A stretch of DNA of 64,000 nucleotides from an uncultured Desulfuromonadales bacterium (GCA_903868145.1 CAIPTY010000083.1:1-64000), one strand, 5' to 3'; counted from the stretch's first letter, positions 6,309-14,812 are shown. Translations and numbers: made by a program. The notes: generated by a model from the sequence alone, not told the origin.

Positions 6309-6511
6309 GATCGTCATCATACCCATCAGCACCACGTCCGAACCTTCGCGAGAAGATCAGCTTCCGCCTTGACGCAGATAGGATGCACTACCTTGAGCGC
6401 TATGCCGCCCATGAAGGCGTTCCGGTTTCACTGATTGTCCGGCACCTCGTTTGCCGTTTTGTCGAAGAAAACCGCAGGAGCTTTGCTCCGCTCAGCATGG
6501 GGGGTAAATAA
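6305..6511 (+). CDS. Putative ribbon-helix-helix protein
   Basis: This 68-residue protein has a basic, proline-rich start followed by EKISFRLDADRMHYLERYAA, a strand and helix typical of MetJ/Arc ribbon-helix-helix repressors, then a second helix (SLIVRHLVCRFVEEN). It overlaps both neighbours (ATGA upstream, TAATG downstream), so the three genes are one translational unit. A role as element regulator or partition-like protein is inferred from the fold alone. Confidence 0.65.
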   Translation: MRSSSYPSAPRPNLREKISFRLDADRMHYLERYAAHEGVPVSLIVRHLVCRFVEENRRSFAPLSMGGK

Positions 6512-7008
6512 TGGCCACGCCAATGCTTGCGCCCACTCGGATGGACTTCGGGTCTTTGATTTACGACACCCGCACCTCGTTCAACCCCCTCTCCTCGCAG
6601 TTCATGTTTGACCTGGATGTCTCGGAGGTTCGAGACGGCTATGTCGTTGTTTCGCTCGCGATGCCGCAAGGCATGACGGGAGCGTTCGCAGCCCTGCTGG
6701 AAAGCGCTGGCGCTCTTTTCAAGTTCATGGACATGAAGGTCAAGACTGCTGCTGTCGTGGAGAATGTCCGGAAACGGATGGTTGACCCGGTTGCCAAGGC
6801 AGATGCTGATCAGGCACGCAAGGAATTTACAGCGGAGGCATGCAGCTTGTTTGACTCGTTTGTGAGTCAGGGACATGCCACGTCTGAGGCCATCAGGCGC
6901 ACAAATTTGGCACTGAAAGCCAAAAGCCACCCGTGGGCAAGTTACGAGATTGTCAGAAAGCTGATCGGCACCACAGGACGATTTCGGAAGAAAAAGGGGG
7001 TGAGATGA
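6511..7008 (+). CDS. Hypothetical 165-residue protein of dif-flanked cassette
   Basis: The start overlaps the preceding stop (TAATG). The protein has an N-terminal region of mixed strands (residues 1-55, with SEVRDGYVVVSLAMPQG), a central helical stretch (about 56-110, rich in Ala and Lys) and a basic C-terminus (TTGRFRKKKGVR). There is no HUH, Walker or catalytic motif. The basic tail and length are compatible with a nucleic-acid-binding protein. It does not resemble any inovirus replication protein that I recognise. Confidence 0.6.
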   Translation: MATPMLAPTRMDFGSLIYDTRTSFNPLSSQFMFDLDVSEVRDGYVVVSLAMPQGMTGAFAALLESAGALFKFMDMKVKTAAVVENVRKRMVDPVAKADADQARKEFTAEACSLFDSFVSQGHATSEAIRRTNLALKAKSHPWASYEIVRKLIGTTGRFRKKKGVR

Positions 7009-7010
7009 TT

Positions 7011-7074
7011 GGTTGCCCTCCGAGCAGCGAGGCAGGGCGGGTGAGTACCCGCACGAGCTGCAACGAGGGCAACC
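7011..7074 (+). repeat. Nested three-stem hairpin after cassette
   Basis: Three stems fit inside one another: GGTTGCCCTC (7011-7020) with GAGGGCAACC (7065-7074), GCAGC (7024-7028) with GCTGC (7057-7061), and GCGGGT (7037-7042) with ACCCGC (7047-7052) around a GAGT loop. There is no T run after it. A 41-codon frame (7005-7130), coupled by ATGA to the preceding gene, also crosses it, but its Gly/Arg/Ser-rich product looks like a chance reading. A structured RNA or a folded single-strand DNA site is more likely. Confidence 0.6.
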
Positions 7075-7369
7075 AGAAGGGCATCCGAGCGAATGCGAAG
7101 GATGGAGGCGGAGCCGATAGGCGAGCCTGATCGATTAAAAAACTAGCTTTTTGTCTGACGGGTGTTTTATATCGTCGGACAGCCCAACGGAGACGTTGAG
7201 GGTAAGGGGAACTCAAATTGAAAAATCATCGACAAGACGTAAGTTATAGCTTATGGGACATTTTTTTGAGCGCATTAGGCGTCGGTGCTTATTAAGCCTT
7301 GCATTTTACAGCTACTATCGAGTAGTGTATCAAAATACCTAAACAAATAAGTGAGGAGTATTTTTCTGC
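7075..7369. other. Intergenic region: inverted repeat, dif-like site, infA leader
   Basis: No gene is supported. GTCTGACG (7153-7160) and CGTCGGAC (7173-7180) form an inverted repeat with one mismatch. The CGTCGGACA word also occurs, reversed, at 5995-6003, so both ends of the element carry it. The region right of 7262 is host leader DNA for infA; a TTGCAT/TAGTGT pair near 7296-7327 is a weak promoter candidate. Confidence 0.45.
7234..7261 (+). other. Degenerate dif-like site (right junction)
   Basis: TATAGC (7245-7250) and TTATGGGACAT (7251-7261) repeat the centre and XerC arm of the site at 5582, identical for 13 bases (TATAGCTTATGGG). The XerD-side arm (AAGACGTAAGT) matches only about 2 of 11 positions. 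The orientation is the same as at 5582. This is the pattern of an element attachment site with one good and one poor arm. Confidence 0.6.
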
Positions 7370-7588
7370 ATGAGTAAAGAAGAAGCAATTGAAGTCGAAG
7401 GAACTGTCGTAGAACCATTGCCCAATGCAATGTTTCGCGTTAAGCTTGAAAACGAACATGTCGTATTAGCACACATATCAGGCAAGATGCGTAAGTATTT
7501 TATAAAAATTCTACCCGGTGATAAGGTAACTGTTGAATTGTCGCCATATGATTTGAGCCGTGGAAGAATCACCTATCGCGCCAAATAA
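7370..7588 (+). CDS. infA: Translation initiation factor IF-1
   Basis: This 72-residue protein is a full-length IF-1: [20 protein letters not shown] at the start, then the OB-fold core with [19 protein letters not shown] and the [13 protein letters not shown] end. IF-1 binds the ribosomal A site with IF-2 and IF-3 during initiation. GAGGAG at 7353-7358 is the ribosome binding site. It is followed after about 90 bases by efp, so two translation factors lie side by side. It is the first host gene to the right of the dif-flanked element. Confidence 0.97.
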   Translation: MSKEEAIEVEGTVVEPLPNAMFRVKLENEHVVLAHISGKMRKYFIKILPGDKVTVELSPYDLSRGRITYRAK

Positions 7589-7617
7589 TCCGTATCGATT
7601 GTGCAAGATAATGACTC

Positions 7618-7645
7618 AGGCCCGCCTCTACCGACGGGCTTGTTT
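7618..7645 (+). terminator. Possible weak terminator between infA and efp
   Basis: AGGCCCG (7618-7624) can pair with CGGGCTT (7635-7641), with one G-T pair, and is followed by TGTTTCGCTT, a poor T tract. It may only reduce read-through from infA into efp. Confidence 0.4.
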
Positions 7646-7677
7646 CGCTTCATAAACCACTAAATGGCGAGGAATCA

Positions 7678-8241
7678 ATGTACTCAGTTGCTGATTTAAA
7701 AAAAGGCTTGAAGCTTACCCTTGACGGTGCGCCCTATCTCGTTATTGCTTTTGATTTTGTAAAACCCGGCAAAGGCCAGGCGTTGTATCGCACAAAGATG
7801 CGCAACATGATCAATGGCACTATTCTCGATAGAACATATCGTTCAGGAGAAACCTTTGAACCGGCCAGTCTTGAAGAACGACAGATGGAATATCTCTATA
7901 AAGAAGGCACCCACTATACCTTTATGGACCAGCAGACATATGAGCAGGTGATCATGGAGGAAGTAGCCATGGGCGATGCCAAGAACTACCTGTTGGAAAA
8001 CTGCAAGGTTGATGTGCTCCTCTACGGAGAAAAGGCCATCGGTGTTACGCTTCCAAACTTTGTGAATCTGCGTGTCATCCAGACAGATCCCTGGGCCAAG
8101 GGTGATACGAGCGGCAATGACTCCAAGCCGGCAACCGTTGAGACCGGATATGTTCTCCGAGTGCCCCCTTTCATTGAAGAAGGCGAACTGATAACAATAG
8201 ATACAAGAAACGGTGAATACTCCACTCGTGTCAAAGGGTAA
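7678..8241 (+). CDS. efp: Translation elongation factor P
   Basis: EF-P rescues ribosomes stalled at consecutive prolines. The 187-residue protein has the KOW-like domain I with the KPGKGQA loop (residues 29-35), followed by the two OB domains (LEERQMEYLYKEG, then the VPPFIEEGELITIDTRNGEYSTRV end). Lys32 at the loop tip corresponds to E. coli Lys34, the residue that receives beta-lysine. The KPGKGQA loop is the form used by EpmA-modified EF-Ps, and epmA and epmB follow directly, so the modification pathway is complete apart from EpmC. Confidence 0.97.
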   Translation: MYSVADLKKGLKLTLDGAPYLVIAFDFVKPGKGQALYRTKMRNMINGTILDRTYRSGETFEPASLEERQMEYLYKEGTHYTFMDQQTYEQVIMEEVAMGDAKNYLLENCKVDVLLYGEKAIGVTLPNFVNLRVIQTDPWAKGDTSGNDSKPATVETGYVLRVPPFIEEGELITIDTRNGEYSTRVKG

Positions 8242-8263
8242 ATTCTGAATATGCGTTCTCATC

Positions 8264-8290
8264 AGGCGAGTCCACGGGCTCGCCTTTTTT
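8264..8290 (+). terminator. Intrinsic terminator between efp and epmA
   Basis: AGGCGAG (8264-8270) pairs with CTCGCCT (8279-8285) around an eight-base loop and runs into six T residues (8285-8290). The epmA ATG lies only 14 bases downstream, so epmA must depend on read-through or on another promoter. Confidence 0.85.
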
Positions 8291-8303
8291 ATAAGGTCAG
8301 CGC

Positions 8304-9200
8304 ATGCAACTACATTTGAAAAATCTTTACACTCGAGCCCGAATAATACAAACTCTCCGCTCGTTTTTTATCTCACGAGACTTTCTTGAGGTTGAGACCC
8401 CCCTGCGAATACCCGCAAATGCACCGGAAGAGAATATTGAGCCCCATAGGTCAGGTAGTGCCTATCTTCAAACCTCACCTGAAATCTGTATGAAGCGACT
8501 CTTGAGCAGAGGCTATGGGAAAATTTTCCAGATAAGTCGTTGCTGGCGGGATGGCGAGCGAGGCAACAGGCATGTTCCCGAGTTTACCATGCTGGAATGG
8601 TATCGCGCCAATACTGACTACCATGCCCTGATGGATGATTGTAAAGAAATGCTGTTGGATGTATCAGCAAATATAAAAGATTGTTATAATGCTACACCTG
8701 TTAATTTGGATGAAGGAATAATGCGTATCTCAGTAAGAGAAGCGTTTGATCGGTATTGCAGCATTTCAATGGAATCAGCCGTCAGAGATGGCAGTTTTGA
8801 TGAACTGATGATTACAGGCATTGAACCGGCACTGGCATTGCTGAATCAACCGGTTATACTCATGGACTATCCCATTGAAATGGCCGCACTGGCTCGAGCA
8901 AAATCGAGTGATCCATCTGTTGCAGAGCGGTTTGAGGTGTATGTTGGGGGGCTCGAAATCGCTAACGGGTTCAGCGAACTTAACGACCCAATAGAACAGC
9001 GAAGGCGTTTTATTGATGCAAATAAAAAACGTAGCGAACGGGGCCTTTCAATACTTCCGCTCCCTGAACCTTTTCTGGAAGAACTTGAGAAGATGCCACC
9101 TTCTGCCGGGATTGCTCTGGGTGTCGATCGTCTGGTGATGCTTTTCACCGGGGCAGAGCTTATCGACGATGTCATTGCATTTACTCCCGAGTCTCTTTGA
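8304..9200 (+). CDS. epmA: EF-P--(R)-beta-lysine ligase
   Basis: EpmA (PoxA/GenX) is a truncated class II lysyl-tRNA synthetase paralogue that activates (R)-beta-lysine and attaches it to EF-P. The 298 residues show class II motif 2 (ISRCWRDGERGNRHVPEFTMLEWYRAN), the GLEIANGFSELNDP segment and motif 3 (GIALGVDRLVML). There is no N-terminal anticodon-binding domain, as expected. The gene follows efp, separated by a terminator, with an AAGG ribosome binding site at 8293-8296. Its 3' end overlaps the convergent epmB gene by 20 bases. Confidence 0.93.
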   Translation: MQLHLKNLYTRARIIQTLRSFFISRDFLEVETPLRIPANAPEENIEPHRSGSAYLQTSPEICMKRLLSRGYGKIFQISRCWRDGERGNRHVPEFTMLEWYRANTDYHALMDDCKEMLLDVSANIKDCYNATPVNLDEGIMRISVREAFDRYCSISMESAVRDGSFDELMITGIEPALALLNQPVILMDYPIEMAALARAKSSDPSVAERFEVYVGGLEIANGFSELNDPIEQRRRFIDANKKRSERGLSILPLPEPFLEELEKMPPSAGIALGVDRLVMLFTGAELIDDVIAFTPESL

Positions 9201-10221
9201 TGTCGCCATAGGCGATCCGTTCTCCGCGGTAGGTCGTGAAGTAAAGTACATCCCCTTCCCTCTCCACTTGATCAGGCAGCAGGGCGACCTTCCCCTTTCC
9301 GCCCGGCAGATCAATGACAAAGTGCGGCACTGCCATTCCTGTTATATGTCCCCGCAGAGCACGGATAATCTCCAGACCTTTTGCAACGGGCGTGCGGAAG
9401 TGAGACGCACCTCTGACCAAATCCATTTGATGTATATAATAAGGCTTGACGCGCAATTCCAACAGGCCGGACATCAATTCACGCATGACTGATGGAGTAT
9501 CATTGACTCCATTCAGAAGCACGGTCTGATTTCCAAGCGGTATGCCTGCGTCTGACAATAGAGAACAGGCATAATGAGATGATCTCGTTATCTCTGCCGG
9601 ATGATTGAAGTGAGTGTTAATAAACAGCGGGTGGAATTGTTTCAATATATTGCAAAGCTCGGGGGTTACACGATCCGGAAGGGTTACGGGAACTCTGGTG
9701 CCGATTCTGATAATTTTGACGTGCCTGATAGTCCGCAGTTTGCTCAAAATGTCATACAAGGAGCCGTCGTCAAGCAAAAGTGGATCTCCGCCAGAGAGAA
9801 TTACGTCACGAATTGAATCTGTTGCGGCAATGTAAGCCAGGGATCTGTCCAGCGAATCAGAATCTGGCGGCGTGTCGTCTCCGCACCCGATATGACGCTT
9901 GCGCATACAAAACCTGCAGTAGACCGCACACCTGTTCGAAACCAGGAGAACCACCCTGTCAGGATACCGGTGGATCAAGCCGGGAACGGGGCTCAGCGCC
10001 GATTCGGCGAGTGGGTCGTTCTCTGCCGTATCATCGGAAAGCTCGCGGATATCAGGCATGCACTGCCGCCAGATTGCATCACCGGGAGTTTTGATCAGAT
10101 CGGCGTAATAGCCCGTTATTCTGAATGGATACACAGATGCAACTGAGCGCTGGTCATCAGAAAACTGCATATAAAATGAGTTGTTACAGGAACTTTTTTC
10201 CTCATTTGAAATATAGCGCAT
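9181..10221 (-). CDS. epmB: EF-P beta-lysylation protein EpmB (lysine 2,3-aminomutase)
   Basis: EpmB is a radical SAM, PLP-dependent aminomutase that turns (S)-alpha-lysine into (R)-beta-lysine for EpmA. The 346-residue protein has the radical SAM triad in NRCAVYCRFCMRKR and the HFNHPAEIT and PYYIHQMDLVRGASHFR segments of the KamA/EpmB family. The C-terminal VALLPDQVEREGDVLYFTTY is also typical. The N-terminal extension (about 60 residues) is slightly unusual and a later start is possible. Convergent with epmA, it completes the EF-P modification set. Confidence 0.93.
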   Translation of the reverse strand: MRYISNEEKSSCNNSFYMQFSDDQRSVASVYPFRITGYYADLIKTPGDAIWRQCMPDIRELSDDTAENDPLAESALSPVPGLIHRYPDRVVLLVSNRCAVYCRFCMRKRHIGCGDDTPPDSDSLDRSLAYIAATDSIRDVILSGGDPLLLDDGSLYDILSKLRTIRHVKIIRIGTRVPVTLPDRVTPELCNILKQFHPLFINTHFNHPAEITRSSHYACSLLSDAGIPLGNQTVLLNGVNDTPSVMRELMSGLLELRVKPYYIHQMDLVRGASHFRTPVAKGLEIIRALRGHITGMAVPHFVIDLPGGKGKVALLPDQVEREGDVLYFTTYRGERIAYGDIKETRE

Positions 10222-10352
10222 TGTCCCCTTAAACCCGTGAGCATACAGATGCTGGTGGCCTGATACGTCTGATTTTGATTGAAAAAAATCTATTTGTGTG
10301 AAATATACAACCCCGAATCACACTCCGTTTGCACGTTCCTGGTGCCCAATCC

Positions 10353-11411
10353 ATGTATACCAAATATTTCGGATTACACGAAAAACCCTTCACGCTGTCG
10401 CCCAGTCCCCGTTTCATGTATCTCAGCAAAAACCACAAGGAAGCCTTTGCCCACCTGCTCTTCGGCATTAACAATCACTATGGGTTTATAGAACTTATCG
10501 GTGAGGTTGGCACAGGAAAAACAACGATTCTGCGTGCTTTACTGGGTCAGCTTCAGAACGAGAACTGCAGCGTTGCGCTGCTTATCAACTCATGTCCGAC
10601 CGGAATCGATTTGCTTCGCAGCATTAACCATGAATTTGGAATCAACGCGACAAGCATTTTTTCCAATGAGCTGCTGACGGAACTGAACCGCTTTCTTCTG
10701 TCAGAAAATGAGGCGGGTCGCACCGTGGTTCTGGTTATCGATGAAGCACAGAACCTTCATCCTGAAGTGCTTGAGCAGGTGCGCCTGATTTCAAATCTGG
10801 AGACCGAGAATGACAAGTTGATCCAGATCGTATTGTCTGGCCAGCCTGAGCTAGAGACATTGCTTGGACGAACCAATCTGCGCCAGCTGAACCAGCGCAT
10901 CGCCGTACGCTATCGACTGGATTCCATCAGCATGTCCGAAACGTATGCTTACATCAGACGTCGCATGGAGGTTGCGGGAGGGGAAACAGGAGGCGTCATA
11001 TTCACTAACTCCGCCATCAAGCTGGTGTATCTCTACACGCTCGGTGTTCCGCGTATGATCAACATCCTGTGCGACCGGGCGTTGATGATTGCATACGGAA
11101 AAGAGCGCCGTAGAATCGATTATCGTATTATAAGCCGTGGCATCAGGGAAATATTAAATATCTCGGGTAAAAGAGTACTGTTCAGAGTAGTGGTCGATCT
11201 TTTCTGGCTGGTTATTGTGGCTTGCCTGACTGGTGTGGTGACATCATACTGGCTGGCGCACCATTCGACTCAACAACCTCATGGCAGCATTTCATCACCA
11301 CCGCCCGGCTCTGCCGCAGATTCTACAGTCGTGACCATTTCAAACATAAGCACAGCGCGGCTAAAAAAGCAGATTCGTACGGAAAATCGGCCCGGTGCCC
11401 ATGACCGCTAA
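10353..11411 (+). CDS. ExeA/GspA-like AAA ATPase
   Basis: A 352-residue protein from ATG 10353, which restores the MYTKYFGLHEKPF start typical of the family; the frame can open eight codons earlier. The AAA domain has Walker A GEVGTGKT, Walker B VLVIDEAQN and a sensor (SGQPELETLL). A membrane helix (FWLVIVACLTGVVTSYWLA) lies near the C-terminus, with a Ser/Pro-rich periplasmic tail. ExeA-like ATPases power assembly of secretin channels with GspB/ExeB, but no partner is nearby. A paralogue lies in the chemotaxis operon (22203-23003). Confidence 0.85.
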   Translation: MYTKYFGLHEKPFTLSPSPRFMYLSKNHKEAFAHLLFGINNHYGFIELIGEVGTGKTTILRALLGQLQNENCSVALLINSCPTGIDLLRSINHEFGINATSIFSNELLTELNRFLLSENEAGRTVVLVIDEAQNLHPEVLEQVRLISNLETENDKLIQIVLSGQPELETLLGRTNLRQLNQRIAVRYRLDSISMSETYAYIRRRMEVAGGETGGVIFTNSAIKLVYLYTLGVPRMINILCDRALMIAYGKERRRIDYRIISRGIREILNISGKRVLFRVVVDLFWLVIVACLTGVVTSYWLAHHSTQQPHGSISSPPPGSAADSTVVTISNISTARLKKQIRTENRPGAHDR

Positions 11412-11427
11412 TGTCAGGCGGTGCAAA

Positions 11428-12021
11428 CTACCTGGCAATAACCCGAATAAATCTGAAAAGATAGTCCATCCCTGACCAAACGGTAAGTACTGTAGCAATC
11501 CAGAGGAAAAACATCCCGACATTATGCATGTTCGCGTGCAGTAGCGGGTGCTCCATGCCAAAAAACCAGTTATAGGAGAAGTGAAGCAGAAGCCCCAGAA
11601 TAGCAACTATCTGAAATATCGTTTTGAATTTACCGAGATCACTCGCCTGAATAACGATACCCTCGCTCGAAGCTATCCCCCTCAATCCGGTAATAATAAT
11701 TTCTCGCCCAATTATGACCAGCACCATCCATGCCGGAGCCCGACCGAAGGGGAGAATCATAATCAGGGCTGCCGTGACAATCAGTTTATCGGCTATCGGA
11801 TCAAGAAACTTCCCGAAAACCGTAACAATCCCCATTCGTCGTGCCAGATAGCCGTCCAGCCAGTCAGTGATCGACGCCAGTGAAAAAACAATCGCAGCCC
11901 AGAAGCCTGCCGAGCGCGTGGGGGATGTGAGTAATGCAGCCATCAGGGGAATTGCAGCAATTCGCAACATCGTGAGGATATTCGGCGTATTCAGTATCGG
12001 GCTGGCAGAAGGAGGCGGCAT
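11428..12021 (-). CDS. pgsA: CDP-diacylglycerol--glycerol-3-phosphate 3-phosphatidyltransferase
   Basis: PgsA makes phosphatidylglycerol phosphate, the committed step to phosphatidylglycerol and cardiolipin. The 197-residue membrane protein carries the CDP-alcohol phosphotransferase signature in DWLDGYLARRMGIVTVFGKF followed by LDPIADKLI (D-x2-DG-x2-AR-x8-G-x3-D-x3-D). Four or five hydrophobic helices follow. It starts 12 bases after the lytic transglycosylase gene, so the two are probably co-transcribed. Confidence 0.95.
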   Translation of the reverse strand: MPPPSASPILNTPNILTMLRIAAIPLMAALLTSPTRSAGFWAAIVFSLASITDWLDGYLARRMGIVTVFGKFLDPIADKLIVTAALIMILPFGRAPAWMVLVIIGREIIITGLRGIASSEGIVIQASDLGKFKTIFQIVAILGLLLHFSYNWFFGMEHPLLHANMHNVGMFFLWIATVLTVWSGMDYLFRFIRVIAR

Positions 12022-12033
12022 TGTAGTCGGATT

Positions 12034-12645
12034 TCAGTTGGTCTGGTATGACTGCATGTAGGCAAGAACGCGATTGACATATGTACGTGTTTCGTTATAG
12101 GGCGGAATTCCCCCATATTTTGCAACCTTATTCAACCCGGCATTGTAGGCCGCCAGTGCCAGAGACACATCGCCACGAAATGTATCAAGCAGGAAACGGA
12201 GATATTTGACCCCGCCTTCCACATTGTCCCTGGGGTCAAAGCTGTTGCTGACCCTGAGTGAGCGGGCTGTTCCCGGCATGAGCTGCATCAGGCCACTTGC
12301 CCCTTTGGGAGAAACAGCATTGGGATTATAACCGGATTCGGCATGGATAACGGCCTTAATGAGTGAGGGACTGACACCGTATTTTGCAGAGGTTGACGCT
12401 ATGATCTGGTCATATTCGGCAGGGTTGACTGAACGTGCGACACGGAACTTTGTCCGGAGTTGCCGGTCCTTCTTCAGGTCGCGCATAAAAATTTTGAAGC
12501 GCTTGTCCGTTGGCGCATCGGTAAAATGGACTATGCCTTCGTCATCCTCGTACCGATAGATATCAGATGAAGCCGGTAAGACTGCGCAAAACAGCAGGGC
12601 AATCTGAATAACGGGAAGCAGTATGAAAAATCGGTTTCGTTGCAT
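12034..12645 (-). CDS. DUF4124 / SLT lytic transglycosylase
   Basis: A 203-residue exported protein. After a signal peptide (MQRNRFFILLPVIQIALLFC...) comes a DUF4124 module (IYRYEDDEGIVHFTDAP), then an SLT domain with the catalytic Glu in AVIHAESGYNPNAVSPKGA, the GLMQLMPGTA motif and LALAAYNAG. Such enzymes cleave peptidoglycan glycan strands to 1,6-anhydro ends. It is the upstream member of a two-gene unit with pgsA. Confidence 0.92.
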   Translation of the reverse strand: MQRNRFFILLPVIQIALLFCAVLPASSDIYRYEDDEGIVHFTDAPTDKRFKIFMRDLKKDRQLRTKFRVARSVNPAEYDQIIASTSAKYGVSPSLIKAVIHAESGYNPNAVSPKGASGLMQLMPGTARSLRVSNSFDPRDNVEGGVKYLRFLLDTFRGDVSLALAAYNAGLNKVAKYGGIPPYNETRTYVNRVLAYMQSYQTN

Positions 12646-12788
12646 GATAGATGTAATAATCCTGAAACTCAGTGATTTGTCAAGTTTAATCGCCCAAACT
12701 GATACTGTCTGCAGTTCTTTAGCCAGATTGAAATTGACTTTTTGTACCTCATGTTCTAAAAGTTACATTTGATTTGAGGAGGTTGTGT

Positions 12789-13838
12789 GTGAGCGAGCAA
12801 AGGGTTACCTACAAAGATGCCGGGGTCGATATTGCAGCCGGCAATAGTTTTGTCAACATGATCAAGCCATTGGTCAAATCTACATTTCGTCCTGAAGTCA
12901 TGGCTGATATCGGTGGTTTTGGCGGGCTTTTTTCTCTGAATACAAGAAAATACAAAAATCCGGTACTTGTTTCAGGTACTGATGGGGTCGGTACAAAGCT
13001 GAAACTTGCTTTCATGGCTGACCGGCACGATACGGTAGGAATTGACCTGGTTGCCATGTGTGTCAATGATATTGTCGTTCAGGGTGCTGAACCTCTCTTC
13101 TTTCTGGACTATCTGGCAACCGGCAGATTGCTCCCCGAAAAAGCCGCGCTTGTCGTCAAGGGAATTGCTGAAGGATGCCGACAAGCGGGGTGTGCTCTGA
13201 TTGGTGGAGAAACAGCCGAAATGCCCGGTTTCTACGGCGATGGAGAATACGACATTGCCGGGTTTGCTGTCGGCGTTGTCGAGCGAGACCGTATAATTGA
13301 TGGTTCCGGTATTTCTGTTGGCAACCGTCTGATTGGTATCGGCTCGAGCGGACTCCACAGTAACGGCTATTCGCTTGCCAGAAAGCTCATATTTGAGTGC
13401 TTGGGCCTTTCCATAGACTCAATCATACCTGAAACAGGCCGGAGCGTGGCGGATGAATTACTGACCCCGACACGGATCTATATCCGTACGGTCATGCACC
13501 TTCTGAAGGACTTCCGGATAAACGGTATTGCCCACATTACTGGCGGAGGCCTCCTGGAAAACGTTCCCCGTATCCTGCCAAAGGGGTGTCGGGCCACCAT
13601 TAATCTCACCAGTTGGGAACGTCCGGAGCTTTTCAACGTACTCCGCGATGCGGGCAATGTGGAGCGGGATGAAATGTACCGAACCTTCAACATGGGTATC
13701 GGAATGGTGCTGGCTGTGGCAGATCACGAGGCCGAGGATATACTCAACCGGCTGAACGGACTTGGCGAGAAAGCGTGGTCGATTGGTGCAATCGGCGCCT
13801 GTCCGGAAGGTTCGGAACGCGTCCGACTGGTGGAGTGA
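12789..13838 (+). CDS. purM: Phosphoribosylformylglycinamidine cyclo-ligase (AIR synthetase)
   Basis: PurM closes the imidazole ring to give aminoimidazole ribotide. I take GTG 12789 as the start, because GAGGAGG (12776-12782) lies six bases upstream; the frame can be read from TTG 12774 but that would include the ribosome binding site. The 349 residues contain the N-terminal [13 protein letters not shown] motif, [27 protein letters not shown] and [13 protein letters not shown]. It overlaps purN (TGATG), so the two purine genes are coupled. Confidence 0.95.
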   Translation: MSEQRVTYKDAGVDIAAGNSFVNMIKPLVKSTFRPEVMADIGGFGGLFSLNTRKYKNPVLVSGTDGVGTKLKLAFMADRHDTVGIDLVAMCVNDIVVQGAEPLFFLDYLATGRLLPEKAALVVKGIAEGCRQAGCALIGGETAEMPGFYGDGEYDIAGFAVGVVERDRIIDGSGISVGNRLIGIGSSGLHSNGYSLARKLIFECLGLSIDSIIPETGRSVADELLTPTRIYIRTVMHLLKDFRINGIAHITGGGLLENVPRILPKGCRATINLTSWERPELFNVLRDAGNVERDEMYRTFNMGIGMVLAVADHEAEDILNRLNGLGEKAWSIGAIGACPEGSERVRLVE

Positions 13839-14461
13839 TGTCTGATCAGCCTCAACCACTTGTTCTGGCTGTTCTTGTCTCCGGCAACGGTTCCAATCTC
13901 CAGTCGATAATCGATCGGATAGATGCCGGTACAATCAATGCGCGAATTGCCTGTGTTGTCAGCAACACCCCCGATGCGCATGCCTTGCTGCGGGCACGGC
14001 GACACGGCATACCTGCTCTTACACACGATAACTCCACCTACGGGAACCGGAAAGAGTATGATGCAGCCTTGGTTAAAATTCTTGCGGGGTACGGTGTCAA
14101 GCTTGTCGTGCTGGCAGGTTTCATGAGGATACTGTCAGAGGTCATGGTAACAGCCTTTCCTCACGCAATAATGAACATCCACCCTGCCCTGCTTCCTGCT
14201 TTCCCCGGACTGCATGCGCAGCGGCAGGCGTTGGAGTACGGAGTCAGATATTCGGGATGCACGGTGCATTTTGTCGACTGCGGAACTGACACGGGGCCGA
14301 TTATCATTCAGTCTGTTGTGCCGGTAATGCAGGACGATACCGAAGAGAGCCTGTCCAGGCGAATTCAGAAAGAGGAACATCAGGTATTCCCTGAAGCTGT
14401 CAGGCTTTTTGCAGAAGGTAAAATATCCGTTAATGGCAGACATGTTCATCTATTGGCATAA
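13838..14461 (+). CDS. purN: Phosphoribosylglycinamide formyltransferase
   Basis: PurN transfers a formyl group from 10-formyltetrahydrofolate to GAR. The 207-residue protein starts at an ATG sharing a base with the purM stop and shows LVSGNGSNLQSIID near the start, VVLAGFMRIL and the catalytic NIHPALLPAFPGLHA, then HFVDCGTDTGPII. The open frame extends 21 codons further upstream but into purM. Nothing is missing compared with the family. Confidence 0.95.
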   Translation: MSDQPQPLVLAVLVSGNGSNLQSIIDRIDAGTINARIACVVSNTPDAHALLRARRHGIPALTHDNSTYGNRKEYDAALVKILAGYGVKLVVLAGFMRILSEVMVTAFPHAIMNIHPALLPAFPGLHAQRQALEYGVRYSGCTVHFVDCGTDTGPIIIQSVVPVMQDDTEESLSRRIQKEEHQVFPEAVRLFAEGKISVNGRHVHLLA

Positions 14462-14548
14462 ATATCTTGACAGCCTGTCTGTATAAGTGCTAAAAATGTC
14501 ACTTTAGTTCATTATCTATAATTTAAAAATGTTTTACGGAGGTGTCGT

Positions 14549-14812
14549 TTGGCCCATCACAAGTCTGCGATCAAAAGAATTAAACAGAATATCAAGAGAA
14601 ACGCTCGTAATCGTCATGTTTCTTCAACGCTTAAAACATATATCAAGAGAGTACGGGAAGCGGTCGCCGCCAAAGACAAGGCAGCAGCAGCAGCAGCATT
14701 GAACGCTGCCATTCCTGTTATCGACGCCTCGGCTTCCAAGGGCGTTATTCACAAATCAAACGCTTCGCGCAATGTCTCTCGCCTGACACTGCTGGTCAAC
14801 ACGCTCGGCTGA
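14549..14812 (+). CDS. rpsT: 30S ribosomal protein S20
   Basis: S20 binds 16S rRNA early in 30S assembly. The 87-residue basic protein begins [14 protein letters not shown] and ends with [15 protein letters not shown], complete for the family. The start codon is TTG at 14549, with ACGGAGG (14536-14542) just upstream; no in-frame ATG would give the full N-terminus. E. coli rpsT also uses UUG and is autoregulated at translation, so the weak start may be functional here. Confidence 0.97.
   Translation: MAHHKSAIKRIKQNIKRNARNRHVSSTLKTYIKRVREAVAAKDKAAAAAALNAAIPVIDASASKGVIHKSNASRNVSRLTLLVNTLG

Larger units (their letters stand above)
5582..7261 (+). mobile_element. Putative 1.65-kb Xer-exploiting element between two dif-like sites
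   Basis: The segment is bounded by the dif site at 5582-5609 and by a second copy of the centre and inner XerC arm (TATAGCTTATGGG) at 7245-7257 in the same orientation. It carries a hairpin-rich non-coding region, three overlapping plus-strand genes found nowhere else in the window, and a nested hairpin at the 3' end. The degenerate XerD arm on the inner side of the right site is what is expected of a VGJ-type phage attP after XerC-mediated integration. The element encodes no recombinase or initiator that can be recognised. Confidence 0.6.

Noticed and set aside
7005..7130. 41-codon frame coupled by ATGA to the cassette's third gene
   Set aside because: Its Gly/Arg/Ser-rich product follows the stems of the nested hairpin, so coding is less likely than structure; kept only as an alternative.
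7182..7200. Integron attC-like core words (GCCCAAC and GTTGAGG)
   Set aside because: They are only about six bases apart and the second breaks the consensus; no integrase is near.
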